Assembly: GCF_003570995.1 (NCBI RefSeq)
Contig: NZ_QXIY01000026.1
Span: 1-43,313 of the forward strand
DNA: 43,313 nucleotides
Direction: 5' to 3'
DNA from: Candidatus Cryosericum septentrionale
Lineage (GTDB): Bacteria; Caldisericota; Caldisericia; Cryosericales; Cryosericaceae
The position numbers and the translations under genes are program-made. The notes beneath the pieces were generated by a model. It saw only the letters and a program-made list of their open reading frames with translations. It was not told where the DNA came from and searched no databases. Shown in pieces: positions 7,801-16,242 of the stretch; positions within the stretch are counted from its first letter, which is position 1; each line of letters begins with the position of its first letter.

Positions 7801-8712
7801 CTAGGAGAAGTCACCGAGCAGCCTGATCTCGGGCGAAAGGCGCACGTTGAAGCGTGCATAGACTCTCTGTACGACAATGTCCATAAGGCGCGTGACATCA
7901 AATGCGGTCGCCCCTCCCAGATTGACGATGAAGTTCGCATGCTTGCCCGACACCTGCGCCTGCCCCACCTGGAGACCCTTGCACCCGGCTTCCTCTATCA
8001 ACTTGCCGGCATACGTCGTTGGGGGATTCGTGAAGATACTTCCCGCATTCGGATGTTCCCACGATTGTTTGGCATGCTTCTCGGATCGGATACGTGCAGC
8101 TGTCGAGCGGATTGTTGCTCCGTCACCAGCCTCAAGATCAAATGCAGCGCCCAGAATGATCGCCCCGCTCTCCTGAAACTCGCTATAGCGGTAGTCAAAA
8201 TCAACATCTTCATGCTTCTTCATGACATACTCGAGGTTGGGATCCAGAACTTCCACATACGCCAGGTGAGTGCTTATGGCCTGAGAGAACGAACCCGCGT
8301 TCATGAAGATGGCCCCTCCAACAGTACCGGGTATGCTGACAAGATACTCCAATCCAGACAGGTCCTGACTCATAGCGAAGTCCAGGAGCGAGGACAGTGG
8401 CATCGGGGCACGAGCAAGCACCAGTCCTTTCTCCATCACTGGCTGAAGCGAGGTCTCCATGAGTCTCACGACTAGACCTTCGACACCACGATCGGAGACA
8501 AGGACATTCGTTCCGTTGCCGATAACCGTCGTTGGCATCTTGAAAGCTCTGGCAGCGCGCAGCGCGCAAACCAGGTCCTCCTCACCACATGGCGTGTAGA
8601 GGTACTCGGCCGGACCACCGATATGAAACGACGTATAAGACGAGAGCGGTTCCTTCGTCAGGACCCGTTGCTCGACGCGACGTCCGAACTTGTCTATGAC
8701 CGAATCCACCAT
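7801..8712 (-). CDS. murB: UDP-N-acetylenolpyruvoylglucosamine reductase MurB
   Basis: 303-residue cytosolic flavoenzyme that reduces UDP-GlcNAc-enolpyruvate to UDP-MurNAc with NADPH, the second committed step of peptidoglycan synthesis. FAD-binding motifs: SYTSFHIGGPAEYL near the start, VIGNGTNVLVSDRGVEGLVV (split around residue 75) and SIPGTVGGAIFMNAG. The proton-donor serine is in AGSIFTNP and the terminal catalytic glutamate in LSPEIRLLG. The length and the absence of an extra loop fit the shorter type II (Gram-positive) MurB. Its ATG shares one base with the murC stop (TGATG). Confidence 0.97.
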   Translation of the reverse strand: MVDSVIDKFGRRVEQRVLTKEPLSSYTSFHIGGPAEYLYTPCGEEDLVCALRAARAFKMPTTVIGNGTNVLVSDRGVEGLVVRLMETSLQPVMEKGLVLARAPMPLSSLLDFAMSQDLSGLEYLVSIPGTVGGAIFMNAGSFSQAISTHLAYVEVLDPNLEYVMKKHEDVDFDYRYSEFQESGAIILGAAFDLEAGDGATIRSTAARIRSEKHAKQSWEHPNAGSIFTNPPTTYAGKLIEEAGCKGLQVGQAQVSGKHANFIVNLGGATAFDVTRLMDIVVQRVYARFNVRLSPEIRLLGDFS

Positions 8713-10181
8713 CAGTCGTTCTCCTGTTGTATGCGTCCCTCGAGGGACGCAGCAGTCTCACATTGTACCGTATTGTCGCTCGTCAGCAAGCCACAAAACC
8801 GCAGACCAAGCTTGTTCACGTCACCAGGGCCCATAAACAGCACGACGTCACCTGGGGTGACCGACACCCGTAAGACGTCAAGCATCTGGTCCACGGGCAT
8901 CTGGGGTACCAATGAACCACCGACTGCCGTCTTCACGCTCTCTCGAAGCATCCCGTTTAGCTCTTCCGGACGCTCCGCTGTCTCTCCAGCCGGGAAGATG
9001 TCGAGCAGCACGATCCGCGAAACTCCAGCCAGTGCCGGTCCATACTCCTCGAGACACATGCTCACTCGGGAGAAACGGTGCGGCTGGAGCACGAGGGTAA
9101 GTGGTCTTCCGGGATACCGAACCGAGACAGCCTGCAGGGTCGCTCTGATCTCCGTGGGGTGGTCGGCATGGTCAGTGAGGACGACCGTTCCGTCATGGTC
9201 TGTCAGGACCTGCATCCGCCGCTCCATTCCCGGAAAACCTTCCAGAATAGGGAGTGTGTCTGCAAAGGGGAGCCCTACTGCCTCGCACGCCAGGCAAGCG
9301 GCAACAGCGTTGAGATAGCTCTTCTCGTCTCCTCGTTCCATGACAAATGACTGCTCCACACCTTCTCTTGCAACTATTGCGGTGTTGCTGCGGGCATGGT
9401 AGCGCATCTGCACCTGATTTGACGCCTCCTGACCGTACAGGACGTGCCGCGCCAGAGCCTGCACGATCCTGGCCACTTCCCCGTCGTCGCCACAGCCAAC
9501 GATCAGGCCGCCTCGCTCAGCGCATTGCTGGGAAAACTGGGCGAATGCGCCGACAAGGTTGGAGAACTTGTCTCCATAAGCCCCCAAGTGGTCGCTATCG
9601 ATGTTCGTTACTACAGCTACGTCTGGATGGAACTTCAGGAACGAGCCGTCCGATTCATCAGTCTCCAGGACCATGATCGGGCGTCCATGAATCTGCCTTC
9701 GCTGTGTCCCTTCAGGGGGGAAGGCTCCATCAAATCCGGCAATATGGCCTCCAACGCAGATGGTTGGAGCAAAGCCCTGTCTTGCCAGCACGTATCCAAT
9801 CATTCCAGACGTCGTGGTCTTGCCGTGCGTGCCAGAAACGGCTATCAGGAAATACTCTGATGCGACGGCAGACAGGACGTCTGTTCGGTGGAGAACGCCC
9901 GCTCTGATCCCCCCTGCAGCCATGAGCACCACATTGTCCGGGCGAATTGCCGACGACCGTACCAGAACTTCGTCATGACGAAGTGCACCAGATGCTTCAG
10001 CTTCGGACATCACCCGGATACCCAGCGAGGTCAACCGTTCAGCCTCGGGACCGTCATTCGCGATGTCTGAACCCCGCACATCCATTCCGATGCTGTGCAG
10101 CAACATAGCCAGCGAACTCATCCCGGCGCCACAGATGCCAACAAGAAAAAAAGGCCTTCCAGGTTGCAGGAGTTCAGTCAT
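8712..10181 (-). CDS. murC: UDP-N-acetylmuramate-L-alanine ligase MurC
   Basis: 489-residue ATP-dependent cytosolic ligase adding L-alanine to UDP-MurNAc. The N-terminal Rossmann motif is GICGAGMSSLAMLLHSIG, the P-loop is SGTHGKTTTSGM, the central motif is NIDSDHLGAYG, and the C-terminal domain has QPHRFSRV. The usual DDYAHHPTEI reads DHADHPTEI here, an unusual substitution in a conserved loop. It starts 8 nt inside murG and ends overlapping murB, so its translation is coupled on both sides. Everything else matches the family in order and length. Confidence 0.96.
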   Translation of the reverse strand: MTELLQPGRPFFLVGICGAGMSSLAMLLHSIGMDVRGSDIANDGPEAERLTSLGIRVMSEAEASGALRHDEVLVRSSAIRPDNVVLMAAGGIRAGVLHRTDVLSAVASEYFLIAVSGTHGKTTTSGMIGYVLARQGFAPTICVGGHIAGFDGAFPPEGTQRRQIHGRPIMVLETDESDGSFLKFHPDVAVVTNIDSDHLGAYGDKFSNLVGAFAQFSQQCAERGGLIVGCGDDGEVARIVQALARHVLYGQEASNQVQMRYHARSNTAIVAREGVEQSFVMERGDEKSYLNAVAACLACEAVGLPFADTLPILEGFPGMERRMQVLTDHDGTVVLTDHADHPTEIRATLQAVSVRYPGRPLTLVLQPHRFSRVSMCLEEYGPALAGVSRIVLLDIFPAGETAERPEELNGMLRESVKTAVGGSLVPQMPVDQMLDVLRVSVTPGDVVLFMGPGDVNKLGLRFCGLLTSDNTVQCETAASLEGRIQQEND

Positions 10182-11241
10182 GTGAGCACTCCTCTTCGAT
10201 GGTGCGCATTATGGCGTCCCCAGCATCACTTCCAAAGATGCTGGAAGCAGGAAGGGCCGGGCCTGCTTCATCATCCAGCGCCTTCTCTACAATGGACAGG
10301 TACCTGTCGAACAGCAGTGACTGCTGCTCAATGCGTATACCGAGGCCAAGGCTCTCAAGATATGCCGCGTTCTTGGACTGATGCCAGCCAACGGCGAAGG
10401 GATAGGGGATGACGACGGCATAGATGCCTCCGACAGCAAGCTCCGTAAGTGCAAGTGCACCGCCTCTCGTCACCGCTACGCGAGCGTGCTCATACAGTCG
10501 CTCCATATGCTCCTCATAGGAGACGACGACAGGATTGACATGCCGCAGAGACAGCTCGTCCACTGCATCACGAATCCTCGCATAGTCATCAGTTCCAGTC
10601 ACCACGGTGACTGGAACTTCGCGGCCTCTGCTGTCCAGCTCCCGGATTGTCCGCAGGAACAGGTTGTTGACGAAGCTAGCCCCGCCACTACCCCCGATAA
10701 ACAGCAGCCCCGGGCGAAGAGGTCTGCTGAGCCGGCACTCCGTCAGTGCCGTGTAAACCTTGCGTCGCAAAGGGTTTCCAGTGACGGTGAACCGTGAACC
10801 GGAGACCCCTTCAACAGGAAAACCCAGGAACACGTGCCGCGCACGACGGGAGAACAGTCGATTTGCCCTCCCCATGACGGTATTCTGTTCCAGAAGGTAT
10901 ATGGGAACTCCGCTCATCTGCGCAGCCACGATTCCTGGTACCGATACGTATCCGCCGGTACCAACGAAAGCATCCACATGGGCGTCCGTCATAACATGGC
11001 GGGCCGCCCTCACTCCGCCTCGAGTTGCATGTGCAAGGCGCCACAATGATCTGGGTGTATACAGAAGTGGGGCAGAACAGACAGTTCTGACGTCAAGCCC
11101 CTGAGAGAGGAAAACGCGTTCCTCCATGCTGCCGGCTCGCGCCAGCATGGTGACGGTTCCCCTGTCCAACAGGCGTTCAGCAATTGCGACTGCGGGGTAG
11201 ATATGTCCCCCTGTTCCTCCTCCAGCAACAACGTAATGCAT
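10174..11241 (-). CDS. murG: UDP-GlcNAc:undecaprenyl-PP-MurNAc-pentapeptide GlcNAc transferase MurG
   Basis: 355-residue GT-B glycosyltransferase at the inner face of the membrane that turns lipid I into lipid II. The N-terminal G-loop is VAGGGTGGHIYPAVAIAERL; the second glycine-rich loop is LFIGGSGGASFVNN. The nucleotide-sugar region is TRGGALALTELAVGG, with the conserved GlcNAc-contacting glutamate but GG where most MurG have AGA, then PYPFAVGWHQSKNAAYL. It begins one base inside the ftsW stop, and the order ftsW-murG-murC-murB is typical of Gram-positive-like dcw clusters. Confidence 0.97.
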   Translation of the reverse strand: MHYVVAGGGTGGHIYPAVAIAERLLDRGTVTMLARAGSMEERVFLSQGLDVRTVCSAPLLYTPRSLWRLAHATRGGVRAARHVMTDAHVDAFVGTGGYVSVPGIVAAQMSGVPIYLLEQNTVMGRANRLFSRRARHVFLGFPVEGVSGSRFTVTGNPLRRKVYTALTECRLSRPLRPGLLFIGGSGGASFVNNLFLRTIRELDSRGREVPVTVVTGTDDYARIRDAVDELSLRHVNPVVVSYEEHMERLYEHARVAVTRGGALALTELAVGGIYAVVIPYPFAVGWHQSKNAAYLESLGLGIRIEQQSLLFDRYLSIVEKALDDEAGPALPASSIFGSDAGDAIMRTIEEECSHD

Positions 11242-12329
11242 CAGGCGGCCTCCGGACTCCGGAAAATAGCTCCCGCGATGCCAAGCGCGGCCATCTCGAA
11301 GACGATGTGATTGCCTCCCTGACTAAAGAAAGGCAGCGGAACTCCCGTCGTAGGAAGTAGTCCGACAACGACACCAATGTTGACAAACGCCTGCACGGCG
11401 AGGAATATGCCCAGCCCCATGACATACACTCGGGCAAACGGCTCAGAAGACCTCGAGGCAAGCCTGAACAGGTCGAAGACGATCCACAGATAAATGCCCA
11501 GCACGATGGTCACGCCGATAAGCCCGAACTCTTCCGAGAATATGGCGAAAACAAAGTCATTTTCCTGGGCCGGGAAGTGGACGAATTTCTGGACGCTCCG
11601 CATGAAACCCCGCCCCAGCACTCCGCCCCTCGCGACAGCGAACATGGAGTTCACCAGCTGGTAGGCGACGCCTTTCGCCTTGTCGGCTGCCAGCGGGTTG
11701 ATGAACGAGGTCATCCTGACTTTCCAGGAAGCTTTCACGTTCACCGCAATCAGAGCCAGCGCGCCCAAGGCAGCCGTTCGGCTGATCCAGTAGCCTAGCG
11801 GAGCACCGACGGCCAGCAGGATAGCGATTGAGGACCCAGCAATGACGAAGGCCGTCCCGAAGTCGGGTTCCAGTGCGACCAGGCCCGTGAACCCCAGCAC
11901 GAATAGCAGAAACGTGCGGTAGTATCGATGGTCATACTCGTTTAGGTACTTGCCGCTGAAGAGCTTGGCGGCGAGAAGAGGCACCACCAGGACAACTGCC
12001 TGAGATGGCTGCAAGCCAATAGAACTCGTTCCGATCCACCGGATGGAACCATTGACGCTCCTGCCGATGCCGGGAATGAGAACAGCAACCAGCAACGCTC
12101 CTAGACCATACGTCAGGAATTCCGAAATGTCTGCCCAGCGCATATACTTAAACCGCGAGCAGAACCAGTAGGCGAAGACTCCGACACCGACGATAATCGC
12201 CTGCTTGACAACACTCGCAGTAACAGCCACCAATTGACCTTGCGCAGCGCTGAGACTGACGGCGATGCTATAGTTCTGCAGTACCCCCAGGCAGAGCAGT
12301 ATGGCGACCAGAACCAGTATACGCCTCAC
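11241..12329 (-). CDS. ftsW: Septal peptidoglycan polymerase FtsW (SEDS family)
   Basis: 362-residue SEDS glycosyltransferase that polymerises lipid II at the septum together with FtsI. About ten hydrophobic segments are visible. Conserved landmarks: VNGSIRWIGTSSIGLQPSQA after the early helices, ALEPDFGTAFVI (with the essential aspartate of SEDS proteins), AYQLVNSMFAVARGGVLGRG (split at residue 220), HFPAQENDFVFAIFSEEFGL, and the PTTGVPLPFFSQGGNH segment. The position between murD and murG favours FtsW over RodA. It overlaps murD by 4 nt and murG by 1 nt. Confidence 0.96.
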   Translation of the reverse strand: MRRILVLVAILLCLGVLQNYSIAVSLSAAQGQLVAVTASVVKQAIIVGVGVFAYWFCSRFKYMRWADISEFLTYGLGALLVAVLIPGIGRSVNGSIRWIGTSSIGLQPSQAVVLVVPLLAAKLFSGKYLNEYDHRYYRTFLLFVLGFTGLVALEPDFGTAFVIAGSSIAILLAVGAPLGYWISRTAALGALALIAVNVKASWKVRMTSFINPLAADKAKGVAYQLVNSMFAVARGGVLGRGFMRSVQKFVHFPAQENDFVFAIFSEEFGLIGVTIVLGIYLWIVFDLFRLASRSSEPFARVYVMGLGIFLAVQAFVNIGVVVGLLPTTGVPLPFFSQGGNHIVFEMAALGIAGAIFRSPEAA

Positions 12330-13705
12330 CGCGTGACAACGCCCCGACGACCCTGCACGATCTCCCTGAACCGGTTGCCGCGCTGCTCAAAATCCCTGAA
12401 CATGTCGAAACTGGCACAAGCAGGAGACAGAAGTAGCGTACCACCTGCAGAAAGAATGTGTACTCCATTGCTGACAGCGTCCTCAAGCGATTTGACGCGG
12501 GCAATCGCCTTCATGCCGGCCTTCCGCAGCGAATCCTCAATAGCCGGGGCGGTCGCGCCCATCACGATTGCTGACACCAGATTTCTGTCTTCGGTCAGAT
12601 GTCGCGCCATCTTGTCGAATGAGACGCTCTTTGAACTGCCGCCCAGAATGACTACATATGGTCCAGTCATGGCATCAGCGGCCGTCATGACCGATTCTGG
12701 GGTCGTTGCCTTGGAGTCGTTGACAAACGTCACGCCACCCGCTGTTCCGACGTACTCCAGTCGGTGCGGCAGCCCGTTGAAGCCCCCCACAGCCCTGCGA
12801 ATGGCATCTGGGGAGATGCCGTACAGAAAGGCCGCCAGAGCTGCGCTCATGGCATTCGCTACATTGTGTCGCCCCCGGATGCGCAGGTCTGTCTCTCTGA
12901 ACAGCTCCACCATGCGTGTCATGTCTTTGAAAACGATAGCACCATTGACAACATGCGCGCCGGAGAACACGCCGTCACCCAGTCCGAAATAGAAAGTGGA
13001 AGGACTCAGCATTGGGCCAAGTGCTCTCAGCGCGGGGTCATCCCAGTTGAGCACAACGGCGTCATCCGCCATCATGTTCTCGAACAAGCGCTTCTTCGTG
13101 GCGAAGTACCGTTCCATGGTACCGTAGCGGTCAAGATGATTCGGAACCAGGTTCGAGAAAATGGCCACTCTGGGATGGAACGTATGAACTGTCTCGAGCT
13201 GGAAACAACTGACCTCAAGAACCGCCGGTCCTGCCATCGGGTGTTCCACCAGGAGCTGCGACACTGGAATGCCCAGGTTGCCCCCTGTCACTGCATCGGG
13301 ATACTCCTCAGCAACAATTTCTCCGAGAAGAGCCGTGGTCGTACTCTTGCCATTGCTGCCAGTCACCGCAAGCACTGAGAGACCGGCATACGCGGCAATC
13401 TCTGTCTCACCGACGATGAGTTTGCCCATTCGCGCAGCAGCCAGGACAATCGGAGCCTCGGGTAGGACACCGGGCGAGACGATGACAACGTCGTAGGCGG
13501 CCATGATGCTCGCAGTGTTCTGTCCAAATTCAAAGGGAATTCCCACCAGCTGCAGCAGTCGGACGGCATGCTCGAACTCCTCGTCAGCGCTTCGCTGCTT
13601 GAATTCCGATACGAAAACGTCCACTCCATGGTCATGCAGGTACAGGGCCGCGTACAATCCACTTGGCAATGCTCCGACGACGAATGCAGAATTGAAAGGG
13701 ATCAC
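12326..13705 (-). CDS. murD: UDP-N-acetylmuramoylalanine-D-glutamate ligase MurD
   Basis: 459-residue cytosolic ATP-dependent ligase adding D-glutamate to UDP-MurNAc-L-Ala. The P-loop is VTGSNGKSTTTALLGEI, and the central motif NLVPNHLDRYGTMERYFATK has the conserved HLDR. The catalytic arginine and histidine region reads GRHNVANAMSAALAAF, followed by GLPHRLEYVG and NDSKATTPESV. The N-terminal domain (AFVVGALPSGLYAALYLHDHG) is the usual degenerate UDP-binding fold. It lies 3 nt after mraY and overlaps ftsW, in the standard order. Confidence 0.97.
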   Translation of the reverse strand: MIPFNSAFVVGALPSGLYAALYLHDHGVDVFVSEFKQRSADEEFEHAVRLLQLVGIPFEFGQNTASIMAAYDVVIVSPGVLPEAPIVLAAARMGKLIVGETEIAAYAGLSVLAVTGSNGKSTTTALLGEIVAEEYPDAVTGGNLGIPVSQLLVEHPMAGPAVLEVSCFQLETVHTFHPRVAIFSNLVPNHLDRYGTMERYFATKKRLFENMMADDAVVLNWDDPALRALGPMLSPSTFYFGLGDGVFSGAHVVNGAIVFKDMTRMVELFRETDLRIRGRHNVANAMSAALAAFLYGISPDAIRRAVGGFNGLPHRLEYVGTAGGVTFVNDSKATTPESVMTAADAMTGPYVVILGGSSKSVSFDKMARHLTEDRNLVSAIVMGATAPAIEDSLRKAGMKAIARVKSLEDAVSNGVHILSAGGTLLLSPACASFDMFRDFEQRGNRFREIVQGRRGVVTR

Positions 13706-13708
13706 TGG

Positions 13709-14689
13709 TTATCTCCACGTCATCGTCAATGCCCCGGCAATGACAAACAGGATACTCACGACAAAGAACCGGTCGACGATCTTTGGCTCGGCCCATCCGA
13801 GCTTCTCGAAATGATGGTGTATCGGAGCCATAAGGAATACCCTCGTTCTGCGACCAGAGGCTTTGAAGACAAGCACCTGGATCATCACGCTTATCGCCTC
13901 TCCCAGAAACAGTCCTCCCAGCAGGATCGACGACAACTGGTTCCCGGAGGCAAACGCCCACGCGACGAAGATGGAGCCAAGCGCAAGCGATCCCGTATCT
14001 CCCATGAACACCGATGCTTTTGTGCCGTTGAACCATAGAAATGAGATGGCAAATGCAGCAGCTGCCAAAGGAAGTATGCCGGCCAGTCCTGATGGATGCA
14101 GAAGCGAGGCTATTCCGGCCACAGCAAATGTGGGAAGACTCGTCTTGGCGAGCAGGCCATCAAGGCCGTCCGTCAGGTTGAATGCATTCACCATGCCGAC
14201 CGCGTACAACGTGGCAACAACGTAGAAGGCCCAGCCGCCAAGAAGAACTGCACCACTCGCCAGATGAAGGGTCGAAATGATCGATGGGTACGCCAGATAG
14301 AAAAAGAGCCCAGCCGCCCCTGTCTGGATCAGGAGTTTCTGGTAGCCAAGCAGTCCGTCATTTCTGTGTTTGAACTCTTTGGTCCAGTCGTCCAAAAAAC
14401 CGGAAAGGAGACTGACGGCTACGAAGACCAGTGTGGCGACGTCAAGCCCTGTCAAGTCTCTTCGCCCCATCACGAAGAGATAGACTGCCACGGCTCCGGC
14501 AATGTTGAGAACCAGCATCAGACCGCCCCCCGTCGGCGTACCCGCTTTGGACTTGTGAGAAGCAGGCCCTTCGTCCCGTATCAACTGCGTAAACCGTATC
14601 CTGCGCAGCCACGCAATAAGGAGAGGGAAAAGAGCCAGGTCCACAAGGACAAGAACGAGAACCAGCAACATGGCAGACCTCGCGGTCAT
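13709..14689 (-). CDS. mraY: Phospho-N-acetylmuramoyl-pentapeptide transferase MraY
   Basis: 326-residue polytopic membrane enzyme that transfers phospho-MurNAc-pentapeptide to undecaprenyl phosphate, making lipid I. About ten membrane segments. Active-site motifs: KAGTPTGGGLML near residue 50, FLDDWTK, NLTDGLDGLLA with the metal-binding aspartates, FMGDTGSLALGS, and the periplasm-proximal PIHHHFEKLGWAE. I start it at the ATG at 14689, not 39 nt upstream, because GGAGGG is 6 nt before it, it overlaps the murE stop as ATGA, and the product then begins with its first membrane helix. The gene directly follows murE, with no murF between them. Confidence 0.97.
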   Translation of the reverse strand: MTARSAMLLVLVLVLVDLALFPLLIAWLRRIRFTQLIRDEGPASHKSKAGTPTGGGLMLVLNIAGAVAVYLFVMGRRDLTGLDVATLVFVAVSLLSGFLDDWTKEFKHRNDGLLGYQKLLIQTGAAGLFFYLAYPSIISTLHLASGAVLLGGWAFYVVATLYAVGMVNAFNLTDGLDGLLAKTSLPTFAVAGIASLLHPSGLAGILPLAAAAFAISFLWFNGTKASVFMGDTGSLALGSIFVAWAFASGNQLSSILLGGLFLGEAISVMIQVLVFKASGRRTRVFLMAPIHHHFEKLGWAEPKIVDRFFVVSILFVIAGALTMTWR

Positions 14690-16242
14690 CGCTGTCCCTC
14701 CTGCGACTGCGGACCATCGGCGCCACAAACATAGCCGTGATCGCGCAACGCGAGGCGCGCTTCTTCCCGGTCATCGAAGACGACATCCTCGTGTTCATAG
14801 TACATTACCGTCTCATGCCCACGACCGAGAACCAGGACCATGTCGCCGGGCCTGGCCACAGCAATGGCACTTCGAATTGCCTGCCTTCTGTCTTCGATGA
14901 CTGTAAAATGGTCGGTGGTGAACCCGTCTTCGATGTCGTGAACGGCAACCGACGCGTCTTCATGACGAGGGTCCTCCACGGTCACGAAAGACCAGCGGCA
15001 GGCCTCCTCTGCGAGGCGGGCCATAATCGGCCGCTTCTCGCGGTCATCAGCACCGACAGAGCCAAACACGGCCAGCAGGTCCCCCCGCACAGTAGGCCGC
15101 ACGGCGCTGAACAGTGCCGAGAATTCCTCTGGCGTATGGGCATAGTCCACGACGACCTCGAACGGCTGTCCACAGTCAATCCGCTCATAGCGCCCGGGGA
15201 CGTACAATGGGGCAGTGAGAGACTGCACGGCCACGCCCAGGTCGCAGGTCGGTTCAATGGCGTTGACCGAACTGATCGCCGCCAGACAGTTGGATGCCTG
15301 GAACGCCGGCCCGATCGAAAGCTCCACGTCAAACGTGGCTCCGTCGCGGGCAAGGACCTGAAACGTGGTTCTTCCCATTGTGGACACGACGTGGTCACCA
15401 CGCAGGTCAGCTGCTCGCTCCAGGGAGAACGTCCTGACCTGAGAGCGCCCGGCCGCGTCCCTGAAGGAAGCGAACGAAGGATCGTCAGTATTGAGAACGG
15501 CTACAGAGTTCTCATCAAGTGACGTGAACAGGCGCAGCTTGGCCGCCAGATATGCATCCATCGTGCCATGATATCCCATGTGATCCTGCGAGAAATTCGT
15601 GAAAACCCCGCAATCAAAGCGCATACCATGAACTCTGTCGAAAGCGAGCGCAAACGAGGAAACCTCGAGCACGGCAACCTGTGCCCCCTGGTGAACGGCA
15701 TGGTCCAGGTACCAGTTGAGCGCAAAGGCCTCCGGCGTTGTGGCGGGCAGAGCGTCAGGAGGAAAGAACTCGCCATCAGGCATGACATAGCCTGTGGTCC
15801 CAATCATGACGCACGCAATGTCAAGTCCCTGCAGGAGACGACGAATCATGTATGCTGTGCTCGTCTTGCCGCTCGTTCCAGTAATGCCGATCATCTTCAT
15901 GCGACGAGCAGGAAAGTTGAAAAAGGCCTGCGAGACCAGACTCAGGAACTCACGGCAGCTCGAGACGACGACAACCGGCACATCCTGAACCTCAGGATGC
16001 TCAGTCTCAGCGACGACGCAGGCCGCCCCAGCACAAAGAGCGCTGGCGATGTAGGACGCTCCGTCCAGCCTGGTTCCAGAGATGGCGACGAACATGGCTC
16101 CCGGCCCGCATTCACGCGAATCAGGCGTGACCAGGCTGATCATTGTCCTCTGGCCAAGCGAGGAACGCTTGGGATCCCAGGACCCAGGAGGCAGCTTATG
16201 GAGGAGCTCAGCAAGCTCCCGTTCTTCAACGGCGAATTTCAT
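14686..16242 (-). CDS. murE: UDP-MurNAc-tripeptide synthetase MurE
   Basis: 518-residue cytosolic ligase adding the third stem-peptide residue. The N-terminal UDP-binding domain has TPDSRECGPGAMFVAISG. The P-loop is GITGTSGKTSTAYMIRRLL and the central motif TNFSQDHMGYHGTMDAYLAAK (split around residue 230). The C-terminal domain has VVDYAHTPEE and GSVGADDREKRP. The specificity motif at residues 423-426 is EDPR followed by HED. Enzymes using meso-diaminopimelate carry DNPR; Thermotoga MurE, which accepts lysine, carries DDPR as I recall, so the third residue cannot be assigned. It overlaps ftsI by 4 nt. Confidence 0.95.
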   Translation of the reverse strand: MKFAVEERELAELLHKLPPGSWDPKRSSLGQRTMISLVTPDSRECGPGAMFVAISGTRLDGASYIASALCAGAACVVAETEHPEVQDVPVVVVSSCREFLSLVSQAFFNFPARRMKMIGITGTSGKTSTAYMIRRLLQGLDIACVMIGTTGYVMPDGEFFPPDALPATTPEAFALNWYLDHAVHQGAQVAVLEVSSFALAFDRVHGMRFDCGVFTNFSQDHMGYHGTMDAYLAAKLRLFTSLDENSVAVLNTDDPSFASFRDAAGRSQVRTFSLERAADLRGDHVVSTMGRTTFQVLARDGATFDVELSIGPAFQASNCLAAISSVNAIEPTCDLGVAVQSLTAPLYVPGRYERIDCGQPFEVVVDYAHTPEEFSALFSAVRPTVRGDLLAVFGSVGADDREKRPIMARLAEEACRWSFVTVEDPRHEDASVAVHDIEDGFTTDHFTVIEDRRQAIRSAIAVARPGDMVLVLGRGHETVMYYEHEDVVFDDREEARLALRDHGYVCGADGPQSQEGQR

